In this document: positions 23,673-33,020 of the stretch, one piece after another
Layout of the letters: each line of letters begins with the position of its first letter
Position numbering within the stretch: position 1 is the first letter of the stretch
NCBI GenBank assembly: GCA_037044905.1
Contig: JBAOKB010000077.1
Span: 682,001 to 746,000 of the forward strand
Source: Hortaea werneckii
Lineage: Eukaryota > Ascomycota > Dothideomycetes > Mycosphaerellales > Teratosphaeriaceae
Reading direction: 5' to 3'
DNA length: 64,000 bases
Made by a program: the position numbers and the translations under genes
The notes under the pieces: generated by a model
What the model saw: the letters and a program-made list of their open reading frames with translations, nothing else
What the model was told of the DNA's origin: nothing
Databases searched by the model: none

Positions 23673-25176
23673 TCATCTAATTTCTGAATAGTCGTTCAAG
23701 GCTACACACACCGCGCCGCGGTGATGTCCGTTATACTGACGGATAATAGTCTTGCTCTGCAGTTCCCACAGCCTGGCATAGTGATCGCTACATGCGGTCA
23801 CTAGATACGCCGAGTCGGCACTGAAAGCGCAATCCCATACCCATCGCTGATGGCCATCGAGCTCCTGCTCGAGCTCGAAGCCCTGCGGTGGTTCGTCGGA
23901 TCCTTGCCGGTACGGGTCGTCTAGAGCGTTGTGCGAGGGTTGTGAGGAGCCGCCTTCGAGATCTACGGCCCAGATGCGCGCCGTGTGGTCTGCGGAGCAG
24001 GTGGCGAGGTGGCGTACATCGGGGGACAGGAGGACGCGGGTAATGTACGTCCCATGCGCTCTGAATTTGGTGACGGGGACTAAACTCGTGACGTCCCGGA
24101 CTGTGATGAGACGCCATACGTAGACGGCGCCGTGGACGCTGTTGCTGACTGCTGCGCAAAGCAGCGAGCCATCCGTTGCTACGGTGACGGAGGCCACGCT
24201 TTTGTCTTCCTCCGGGACGAGCTGATGGCTGCACTTGTTCTCGCCCAGGTCCCATATTCGGACGTTGCCACCTCGGTCGCAGGAGATGAGCTCGCCTTGG
24301 TTCGGATGGATGACTACGTCGTTGACTGGGACGCCGTGGGAGTAGTTGCGCTGTATGTGGCCGCTGCGGGTATCCCAGATTTTGACCGTGCCTGGGAGAG
24401 TTAGCATAGTTCGTACCGCGAGGGAAGGAAAGATCACAAACCATCTTCTGAGCTAGTCACCATCCATTTTCCCTCGCAGTGAAACTGCAAACCAGTAATA
24501 TTACCCGTGTGTCCCTCAAATGTAAGGACTGCGGCTGGGTTTGTGGATTTGATATCGTAAAGTTTGACCGTATGATGGCCGGCGGCCGCAAGGTACCGCT
24601 TGTCGGGTGAGATGCACAGGCGGTTGACCTGTGAGTCCGGGTGAGGAATGGTCCTCGAACAGATCCCGCTTAGTGCTTCCCAGAACCTGGGATTCTTGTC
24701 AGTATCAGTCACTTGGTGTTTCGAACCTTGAAGCAAAATCGACGCGCGAGATTCGTTGCTGTGCAAGTGGCGGCTATCTTCAGGTTCCCAAGTACTGGCA
24801 ACATCCCGTCTTTCTATAGGTGTCATAGTCTCATGGTAGCCGTTGACTACAATGGCGCCGTGGAAACTAGAGCACAATGTCGTGCGTTGTCTCCTTCAGA
24901 GCGCTCACGACATGGTCTTGCAAGTGCGCTCGGCTACGCTCACCCGGGAATCTTCCCGATAATCCCTCTCGTCCGGACGGAAATGTATGGTCGCTGCTGA
25001 GGACTGACGTTCAACCGCCGCTGGCCCAACCCAAGCAGTCCCCAGAGCCGCTTGCTTTCTGGCTTGTTAAGACTTACCTGATCGTGTGATCATATCCAGC
25101 TAAGTCCAATATCAGCCCCCAAGTCAGAGTCACCACAGACAAGATATCACTTACCGGTACAGAGAATGACACTCAT
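23673..25176 (-). CDS. LST8: TOR complex WD40 protein Lst8
   Basis: Seven-bladed WD40 subunit of TORC1 and TORC2. Four exons: 25176-25155 (MSVILCT), 25099-25078 (AGYDHTI), 24686-24442 and 24391-23673. Introns are 25100-25154, 24687-25077 and 24392-24441. Two 22-base exons and a 391 bp second intron are notable. WD repeats are easily read (YLAAAGHHTVKLYDI, WMVTSSEDGTVKIWD, GELISCDRGGNVRIWDLG, HLATCSADHTARIW, YLVTACSDHYARLWEL). The protein of 335 aa ends SKTIIRQYNGHHRGAVCVAL and then NDYSEIR, as in orthologues. The gene is intact. Confidence 0.95.
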
Positions 25177-27231
25177 TTTGCCAGGCGCTCACGACAGTAG
25201 CGCTGCTCGGGATGTGAAGAGCCGGGATCCTGTGAGAGACTTGGAGCCTCTGAGGAAGGTCGGGAGGCAACCTCCAAGCGCAAAATCTCGCCTGCTCCGG
25301 TTACCACCCACGCCACCACACCGCCGCGGCAATTATGGGGTCTTGAAGAGAGCGGTCTTGAAACTTGGACATCGATGGACGTCTTCAACCCGGACATCGC
25401 GTGTCAATGTTCCTCCCCACGTTCTCGGCTGGCGGCAACCGGACGGATCTCCCTGCAGGGCCCACTTGGCGGCCGAGCTGTGCGCAGTTCCTTCCGCTTT
25501 CAACTGAACCTCACTTCTCTTGAAACAACATTGACTGCATCGATGTCGACGCTGTGTGGACAGCTCCCGGAGCGACTGTAATCTCTCACCACTGGCTTCT
25601 CATAATCGACACTTGTCGACTTCTAATTAGATTTACCAGAACGGTGAGGCATTCTTTGATCTGCGGGCACAGATATTCCCAGCACGCGTATGAATGTCCG
25701 CATCCATCATAGGCCCTCAGGAAAGCTCACGATGCGCTGCATCGTCGCCCAAGAAAGTCATAACGCCACGACTCTTGGCATCAGGAGCGTGTTCGCGCCT
25801 CAATGCCTCTACCGCAGCTCCTCAGTTGGACAAACTCCCTCACATGGTTTGCGCAAAACGTGGCGACCGTACCATATGTCGGAGGAGCTCACCCAGCTTG
25901 CGCCCTCTGGCGTCTCTTTCGGCTTGAACCGTTCGGTCGAGATCCCTCTGCAACGATCGCACCCTTCCGGTCCATGCTCAGCTATCTGCATGGACCTGAA
26001 GTGCTGCTTGCTCATACTGTCGCAAGCCTGGCGGTGGCTCAATGTTGGTGTCTACATATTTTGGCTGTCAGCCAGTGCTGGTGCAGGTCCGATGCAGCAC
26101 TGCCCTATCCATTGACGGAGAAGGCAGGATGTGATGTCTTCACATGATTGAGCCACGATGCGCACTTTTGGAATTGAGTGGTGCACGGCAGCTTTCTGCA
26201 GCTCAATGCGTCCGTGTAAGTATATTTTCATCCCTAATGAACGGGCATCAGGGATTGGGATGATTGATACCGAATCGTATCTGCCTCGTCATGCGATAAC
26301 CATATTGTCAACAGGCAGTGCCGAGGCCGAGTCGTGGCAAGAGCACATCGGTGGGAAAGACCTTCCCCAGATCTAAGAAGCAAAGAGAGCTGGCAAAGGG
26401 TAAGTCCCACGAACCAATTGCTCTCTCCCGCTGCTCAGCAGCTCGACAGGATCACTGTTCTTTTTGATGAAAGATACCATTCAGGCCTCATTGCCAAAGC
26501 AGCATGGACCACAGTATACTTCATCAACACGCCCACATTCGTCGCAATCAGCTTGCGGCGTCTCCGCTCTCCCGAAAACCGCCGCCAACCATGCCTGCCT
26601 GCCTGCCGCACTGACCCTTCCGTCACCGGGAGCAGTGTTGTGGCCTGGCCCGCTCACCCTGGCAACCATCAATGGACCCTTCGTCTTTTGCTGGGGACCC
26701 TTGTAAGCCACCCAAATTCCCTAGCTATGACAGCTACAGCGGAGGGTGTTTCGCGCCTCGCGGCTTCTCCTGATTTCTTCCACAATGCATTTGCCGCCGC
26801 ACAAGAATGCAACCACATTTTAAAATGGCATAGGCTTATCGAGCATCGCCAGCGCTACAAGCGCATGTAAGTTGTATAGCTACTTTGGTCATTTTGCGCA
26901 TGAAAATCGGCCATGAGGGAATTTCGACTGAATTACACTCTCCGCTTCATCGAAACGACTCTATGGTCATGTTCTACTCCAAATACCAGAATAGTATCCA
27001 AAGAGCTTTTCGTTGAGCTCTGGGCCGCACTCCTTTTTTGCATAAGAAGCTGCTTTCCCCAGATGTCTCCAAATTTCTTCTATACCACATGCACTACAAC
27101 TTCACCAGGCACGTATCCCACCACAAGCATCCACAACATCTGCACACATAAAGCTCGACCATAATACATAACCACCACAGACACGAATCCCGGCACAGCA
27201 ACCAGCACCACCAGCGCACACAAGGCCCCAT
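25177..27231. other. Long intergenic region between LST8 and the 27.2 kb ORF
   Basis: About 2 kb. The largest ORF (26334-26870, plus, 178 codons) has no recognisable domain, and overlapping frames of similar size exist, so I do not call it. No repeat or mobile-element end is evident. Confidence 0.35.
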
Positions 27232-27768
27232 ATGGCTACCACCGCCACACACGACTACACACAAGCGGCCCACTTCAACTTTTCGGCACCCGCTTCAGAT
27301 ATGGCCCCGAACGCTTTCTGGCCGTGGGTGGGAGCAGACCTGTGCGATCCTCGCCGGGACCACAAGCTCCAGGCCGAGCCGTGGGGAAACGATACCAACA
27401 CCCTCGTCGGCAACCTGTACCTCTACCTGACCCTCGCCCGCTGCTCCATCATGATCGGCCGTCCCATCACTCCCCGGGCCAAGGGATGGATGCAAGTCGC
27501 GGCGGGACGACTGCTGGAGCTGCTCGACCTCGGGCAAATGCCCGAAATAACCGACGAGGCGAAAGCGGTCCGAAGCCTTCTCCACGCCGGCCGCCTGCTG
27601 TCCGACGACGCGGGCTGGCACCTCTACAAGCTGGCGTGGCACGGTTCGGCACTGGAAGAGAAAGGGGGGATTTATTGCGTGCGCGAGCGCGAGTTGCAGC
27701 TTCTCAATAGGACGCGCGAGATTTTCCGAGGCTTACCACCACTCAGCGAGCATCAGCGGCTTTGCTGA
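27232..27768 (+). CDS. Hypothetical protein, 178 aa
   Basis: Single-exon ORF starting MATTATHDYTQAAHFNFSAP, GC-rich with a strong preference for C or G at third positions, unlike the flanking DNA. It is mixed alpha-helical (NLYLYLTLARCSIMIG, MQVAAGRLLELLDLGQ, AKAVRSLLHAGRLLSDD) with no signal peptide or membrane segment. I do not recognise a family. Composition and length favour a real gene, but it could be an orphan or fortuitous ORF. Confidence 0.5.
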   Translation: MATTATHDYTQAAHFNFSAPASDMAPNAFWPWVGADLCDPRRDHKLQAEPWGNDTNTLVGNLYLYLTLARCSIMIGRPITPRAKGWMQVAAGRLLELLDLGQMPEITDEAKAVRSLLHAGRLLSDDAGWHLYKLAWHGSALEEKGGIYCVRERELQLLNRTREIFRGLPPLSEHQRLC

Positions 27769-28113
27769 TCTCGAGACGATTCGCTCGAGTGTGGGATTCC
27801 GGCAAGGAAGAGGCAGCACCATGTGCGAGACAAGCGCTATCTGGAGGGCTCTACGTGAGCACCTATCGCCGCATGAGCGTTGGGATTCGAAGAGGGACTG
27901 ACTGGTTTTCTGCTTGTCCTAGTCGAGAGAAAAGCGACCGCGGAGGACAACGGAGGTTTGGAATCAGATTCACGAGGGCTGAAATCGGGAAGGGAAAGGT
28001 TTTCTGGGCATTTTTGCATGTTGTTGCTTCACATTGTAATTTTAAAATCGGAGAATGTAAATTTCTACCAGAACGCTCGACCTAATCTATCATCGCTTTT
28101 TTCCACGTTCGTC
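27769..28113. other. Intergenic between the 27.2 kb ORF and ELP1 3' end
   Basis: 345 bp that turns AT-rich towards 28100. It should hold the 3' flanks of both genes. Nothing else is seen. Confidence 0.4.
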
Positions 28114-31100
28114 TCATGAAAGGAGCGAAAGCCGTTCAAATGCTTTCAACACCGGCGCTGTTCGCTGCTGACCTGAAGCCTCCATCGCTTCCCATAACAC
28201 CCCTTCGCCGCCCCACGGCCTGCTTGCATCTCCTTCCACATTGCCGTTGGTCGAAGCTGGCGGCGCATTCGTTGCTCCTTGTGAGAACACCTCGCTCAGG
28301 TGAGTATTGCACGCCTGGAACACCTCTTGTGCCGCCGTCTCCACCGCGACCGCGCGCTCACGCATAGCTCTCCGCATCAGACTCTCGACCAGCGTCGTCA
28401 AATCGCTGACGATGGAGTTCAGCCTCTCAATCAGGCGCGCAATGGAGTTGACCAGGTATTCTTCCTCGTAGACCGTTCCCTTCTTCCCCTTGGCTCGCTT
28501 TCTTTCCTCCCGACGTCGGTTCTTGGACGTCTTCCGAGTCGCGTTGGTGGCGAGGGTGCCCGTGCTACGGTTCGTATACCTCGTCATGAAGGTGCCGGTG
28601 GTGGAGGCGTTTGTCGTTACGAGGGAGATGTCGTCCGGTACATCGGCATCTGGGGCATCCACCCCGCCGTCGATGAATGCCATGGGATCCTCGGCCTTCT
28701 TCTCGCGCAGCTCTCGTAATCTAGGCACCTGCGCGTTTAATTGTGTTCGCATCTCTGCCAGCATCTCGGTCATGGAAGCCGAAGCCTCGATGAGTCCCGG
28801 ATCGACGACGGATTTCAGTAGCTCTGGTCGCTTGTGCTTGACCACCAGTCTCGTCGCTTCTGAGAAGTGGTAGCCCTTGCATAGCAGCGTTGCGGCGGTT
28901 TCGAGGTCATGCAGGTACTCGAGATGCACGGTAGCTGCAGCGCCGAAATTCTTCGCTTCTTCCAACGCCGCGGCAAGGTCTCCCGCCAAGGTCGTCATTT
29001 CCTCCTCTGGCAACGGTATGAGTTCAGCAGCACCGAGACATTCCTGCCACAGGCTAGCCGCTCGGTATACCTCATAAGCAGAGGCGTAGTCTTGCACAAA
29101 CTCATATGCGATTCCGGCTTCTTTGTACCTGTTTCGACTGTTGAGATGGTCCGCGTAGAGTCGCATGAGCTCGGCCGTCTTGGCTCCATCGTAACGGTAC
29201 AGTGTAATCGCTGTACTGTACAATTCATGCTTGATGGTGTACTGCTTCACTTCGTCGAAATCTCCAAGTGCATGGAGGTGCGATAACGCTTTCTGGTACC
29301 GGCGAAGATCATTGTCGATTCCAAATCGCTGCCTCAAAGGCTGCATGTCGTGTAGACCTTGCAGGTATGGCAAATACTCCCGTGGATCCTTCTGTGATTG
29401 TTGCGCTACGAGCAAGGCAACGTCCAAGTCATAGATCCCCAAGGCGGTGTCGTAGAGTTGGTTCACGTCCGCGAGGAAGCAAATATGCTCGACAGCAGAT
29501 TCCAAAGCTTCTTGGTTCTGCTGCTTCCTCAATTCGGCCACCAGCATCAGACCAGCCTCCAGATCTGGCGGAGACTTACAGACGTGAGCGGTGACAATGT
29601 TCTGCAAATGCGACGACCTCTTGTCCTGAAGAGCGGTGAGAAATGCATCGCAGACCTTGTTGACCTTTGAAGTGCTCCCGCTTTGAATCGTGGCCGCTTC
29701 ATCAGCAGCGCCTTTGCTCAACGGTTTGTCGAGCTTTGTGGTAAGTGTCTCCTTGTACATCGTTTCAGCTACGTTCTCTTCAGAGAGCGAGCTCAGGAAG
29801 AGATCAACATGCTCTGTCTTCTTCACCTGCTTAATAAAAAGCTCGATGTCTTGCATGAATTGCTCTGGGGCGTAGTCGTGCAGGATGTTCATGTCGACTC
29901 GGTGAGAGCGACATATCATGAAAGCTTTCTTGTAGTCTCGGTTTACGATACAGTTTCGAACACCTGCAAGTACGAGCGCGCGAGGGTAGATGGTTTCAAG
30001 GTTACCGCGAGGCATTTGTAAAATAAGAGCGAAGGCGCTGGGTATGACAGTGACAATCTTGGCTCCTCGTTCGACATTGCGGCATCTTTCGTCTTTCTCT
30101 GGCTCATCCGGCGGTATTTGTAAGTCCTCGTCATCTGCCAGATGTACAAACTTCAGAAGGTGATTCGTAGTCGTGAATATGAGATGCGAAGAGGTCGCAA
30201 CAAATGATGTGCAGCGTATTGGCAAAGCCTTTCCTTGCCTTCGCAATGCACCATTCTCGCTCAGACTGAAGCCATCTTCGCCCATGCGCGTCACTTCTGT
30301 ACTTTGCTCGTCCTCTACCTGGCCAAGCGACTTGGTATCACGCAGTGTTGCACGCATCATGGGCTTGGATGCATAGTCACAAGCATAACTTGAGACATGT
30401 GTCCCGTGCTTCACGATGATCTCTTTGCCATCAGGACTGAACCACACATCGTCTATTGCCTCAGGCAGCTCAACCTCATCCAGAGCCATGGGCGGTGGAA
30501 CATTTGCAAAGCGGAGAGGTGTGATTTTCAGTATTTTCCCATCAATGACCGCAACAAGACCCATATCAAGCGGTGGTAAGACATGGCCGCGACTGACCGC
30601 CAGGCTGTAGTTCAACATGCGCAGCTCTTCGCCATTGGAGCACGAAATTTGCAAAGATTTTTCTGAACTCCAAGCAGCAGTGAGACTGCGGCTGAGCATG
30701 TTCGTGCCAAAACGGAGTTCCTGCTTGAGGTAGTAATGGTAATTTCCCATTGTCCAGAGCTGTACTCGGTCTTTCAGGATTACTGCGAGTACAGTCGAGT
30801 CGACATTCCAGCTCAAGTTGAGGTGGCGACCACTGGTCTCAGCTTCCTCCTTGCTCAGGCGAAGGTCGAACTCGCCGTGTCGGAGACCGTTTCGCTCAAA
30901 GAATACGGTTCGGAGGCATCCATCATCCTTGCGCTGCACACAAGCCAGCAACTGCCCACTCGGCTTCCAGCTAAGTGCTCCCTCCAGACCATTAACTGGC
31001 TCTGAAACGCTCTCGAGCACTCCTTCTCGATTGTAGACCCGAAGGATACGTCTGCGTGGTTCGGCTTCTAGTATGGTGTTTGTTGCCACGTACTGGCCAT

Positions 31101-31737
31101 CGCCCCTCCAGGAGATTGAGACTTTCCCATCGTCTAGCGGGCTCAAAATACCTTCGTCAATATGTTCCGGCACAGTCGGGTCTCGCAGAGCTTTGGCAGC
31201 CCCACGTCCTTTGAATTGGGTCTCCTTCTTACCCCAACCAACAGAAACATGGTTCGAGACCTTCACGTCGTCTGGTGAAAGCGTGACGTTTGCGGTGGGG
31301 TCAAAGTCTCTTGTCATCAAGAGAAAAGTCCCCGCGGTGGTGGCGAGGGCTAATAGCTCCTCGTCCGGGCTCCATGCTGCTGCAGAGATGCCATCGTCGA
31401 CAGTGCCAACGATCTCGACCAGTTCCTCGCCGGGCTGTGGCTCTGTCCTGATTACAACAATATCGCCGTGGGCAAGAACAACGCAAATAGTCTGCGTGTC
31501 TGCGAAGCTATGGAGATCTAGAATCTGATCGGTAGCTTGCGCATCCCATGAGGCAATGGCAATTGACTCTCCCGCGTCTGTGGCCTCTGGTGGTACACGC
31601 TTTAATGAGATAGATGGACTGGACTCGGATGGCCCAAACGCACAAATCGTGCCATCGAGGTCATGACAGATCGCAGTCAGAGCTGCAGGCTCCGTAAACT
31701 TTATGGAAGTGCTCTGAGTATTGCGAAGATTGCGCAT
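28114..31737 (-). CDS. ELP1: Elongator complex scaffold subunit Elp1 (Iki3)
   Basis: Largest Elongator subunit, needed for wobble-uridine modification of tRNA. The start at 31737 (MRNLRN) matches the usual Elp1 start; the same frame is open upstream to a Met at 31854, which I consider less likely. The N-terminal half has WD40 beta-propeller strands (ISAAAWSPDEELLALATTAG, NLSWNVDSTVLAVILKDRVQ). The C-terminal half is TPR-like helical, with LRRYQKALSHLHALGDFDEV and YKEAGIAYEFVQDYASAYEV. Near the end lies the basic stretch KTSKNRRREERKRAKGKKG, in the place of the tRNA-binding/NLS region. The length is 1207 aa in one uninterrupted exon with no frameshift. Confidence 0.95.
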   Translation of the reverse strand: MRNLRNTQSTSIKFTEPAALTAICHDLDGTICAFGPSESSPSISLKRVPPEATDAGESIAIASWDAQATDQILDLHSFADTQTICVVLAHGDIVVIRTEPQPGEELVEIVGTVDDGISAAAWSPDEELLALATTAGTFLLMTRDFDPTANVTLSPDDVKVSNHVSVGWGKKETQFKGRGAAKALRDPTVPEHIDEGILSPLDDGKVSISWRGDGQYVATNTILEAEPRRRILRVYNREGVLESVSEPVNGLEGALSWKPSGQLLACVQRKDDGCLRTVFFERNGLRHGEFDLRLSKEEAETSGRHLNLSWNVDSTVLAVILKDRVQLWTMGNYHYYLKQELRFGTNMLSRSLTAAWSSEKSLQISCSNGEELRMLNYSLAVSRGHVLPPLDMGLVAVIDGKILKITPLRFANVPPPMALDEVELPEAIDDVWFSPDGKEIIVKHGTHVSSYACDYASKPMMRATLRDTKSLGQVEDEQSTEVTRMGEDGFSLSENGALRRQGKALPIRCTSFVATSSHLIFTTTNHLLKFVHLADDEDLQIPPDEPEKDERCRNVERGAKIVTVIPSAFALILQMPRGNLETIYPRALVLAGVRNCIVNRDYKKAFMICRSHRVDMNILHDYAPEQFMQDIELFIKQVKKTEHVDLFLSSLSEENVAETMYKETLTTKLDKPLSKGAADEAATIQSGSTSKVNKVCDAFLTALQDKRSSHLQNIVTAHVCKSPPDLEAGLMLVAELRKQQNQEALESAVEHICFLADVNQLYDTALGIYDLDVALLVAQQSQKDPREYLPYLQGLHDMQPLRQRFGIDNDLRRYQKALSHLHALGDFDEVKQYTIKHELYSTAITLYRYDGAKTAELMRLYADHLNSRNRYKEAGIAYEFVQDYASAYEVYRAASLWQECLGAAELIPLPEEEMTTLAGDLAAALEEAKNFGAAATVHLEYLHDLETAATLLCKGYHFSEATRLVVKHKRPELLKSVVDPGLIEASASMTEMLAEMRTQLNAQVPRLRELREKKAEDPMAFIDGGVDAPDADVPDDISLVTTNASTTGTFMTRYTNRSTGTLATNATRKTSKNRRREERKRAKGKKGTVYEEEYLVNSIARLIERLNSIVSDLTTLVESLMRRAMRERAVAVETAAQEVFQACNTHLSEVFSQGATNAPPASTNGNVEGDASRPWGGEGVLWEAMEASGQQRTAPVLKAFERLSLLS

Positions 31738-32048
31738 GCTGTCATTCCTGGGACTATTGACCAGAGCCGCTTTCAAATTGACTACTACTGATTTTGATAT
31801 CGACTTCACTTTGACAGAAGACGCTAGTACGGGCACAGCCGAGAATCCAGCCAATCAGACATCTATGCAGGTGTATGATACAACATTGCTTCCTACGACA
31901 CTCGTTCTAAAGCCCCTCTCGCTACGATACAATATGCTGACAGCTGTAGACTATCCCGCAAATATCTGTCCATCTCGTTGGGCATGCGCAAATTCACAAC
32001 CCATCTCGTAGTGGAACCAAAGAACCCATCCGCATGCAATACAATCCC
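31738..32048. other. Intergenic between COX8 3' end and ELP1 start
   Basis: 311 bp containing the ELP1 promoter on the minus strand. An in-frame extension of ELP1 runs 39 codons into it. No other feature is seen. Confidence 0.4.
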
Positions 32049-32392
32049 TTACTGGTTCTTGTATGTTTGCCAGACTACCCTCTGTGTTAGTATCCTGCAA
32101 CCCGCAGATTTCTGAAAGGCCACTTACCAGCAATGCCGAAAGGCAGACCGAAGCCCAGGCCTATTCCGTATGTCAGTAACCTTTTCGGCCTCTAGATATG
32201 CCACATGCCCGCTCTTTACGTACCCATAAATCCCCAATATCTAAGGGCGAACCATCTCGTGAGCGGGTTGAACGGAATGCTGCTTCGCGGGCCCTCGGGG
32301 TAGTGGTAGGGCGAGTTGAACTGGGCGCGAGTGGTGGAGAAGCCGCGGCGGGCGACGGTGTTCGGGAGGCGCATGGCGGTTCGGGAGAGCAT
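32049..32392 (-). CDS. COX8: Cytochrome c oxidase subunit VIII/VIIc-like
   Basis: Tiny nuclear-encoded subunit of mitochondrial complex IV. Exon 1 (32392-32224) has a mitochondrial presequence (MLSRTAMRLPNTVARRGFST) and then FNSPYHYPEGPRSSIPFNP and the single membrane helix start (RWFALRYWGFM). Exon 2 (32160-32128) adds GLGFGLPFGIA. Exon 3 (32074-32049) ends VWQTYKNQ. Introns are 32161-32223 and 32075-32127, the latter with a TACTAAC branch site and TAG acceptor. The length is 75 aa. Because it is made of three small exons it is easily missed. Confidence 0.85.
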
Positions 32393-33020
32393 CTGTCCCT
32401 ATGTCAGCGGACGTGCGCAATGCATCTGAGTGAAGGTATGGCTGTACTTTTGCTGTTGAGCTTGTGATTGCTTCGTGCTGTGAGAAGGCAGGCGTCGTTG
32501 TTCGGAACTGGTCTTGGAGCAGCGGCCAGGAGCGGGAAGTCCAGCGGAGATTGCCGACAGAAGTCTTGGCAAATCGCTGGCGTACCTCCGGCGTCCACCT
32601 ACAGTACCTAGGTAGGCTTCAAACCACAGATGTCACATCGCACATCCCGAGCTAGAACGTCTTCATAGCCACTTGCGATACTGGCAACTCACATGGTGTC
32701 CACGACTCTGACACGGCCATTGGTCGCGGGGTTGCCATGGTCGTTCTGCATCTCCCCGCGAGGTTACGGCCATGCAGCAGCTCAGCTCTGCTCAGCTGCG
32801 GCTGCATCTTCATGCACATGCTGAGCACCCACGGAATCTTGGGCAGTAAATGAGAAGCAACTTGGTGAACTATTTTGACTTTCGCTTTGCTCTTTGCTAC
32901 CTAGGTCTTCAGCTCCTTGAGTCCACGTTCAAATGTCCATTTTACGAACATTAGACCTCTCCGTATTGATACTTTCGCACACGGTATACACGGGCTTGAT
33001 ACTAACCGCCCGCAAAAGCT
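32393..33020. other. Intergenic, divergent promoter of COX8 (-) and the NLR-like gene (+)
   Basis: 628 bp. A CAG directly before the COX8 ATG could be the acceptor of a 5' UTR intron. The palindromic ACCTAGGT motif occurs near 32608 and 32900. No ORF is convincing. Confidence 0.4.

Noticed and set aside
24687..24877. Upstream reading frame starting MCSSFHGAIVVNGY as the LST8 N-terminus
   Set aside because: Consensus splice sites produce the conserved Lst8 start (MSVILCTAGYDHTIRFWEAL) from two small upstream exons, so this stretch is intron.
26334..26870. 178-codon plus-strand ORF
   Set aside because: No domain, and overlapping ORFs in other frames of the same region; codon composition is not convincing.
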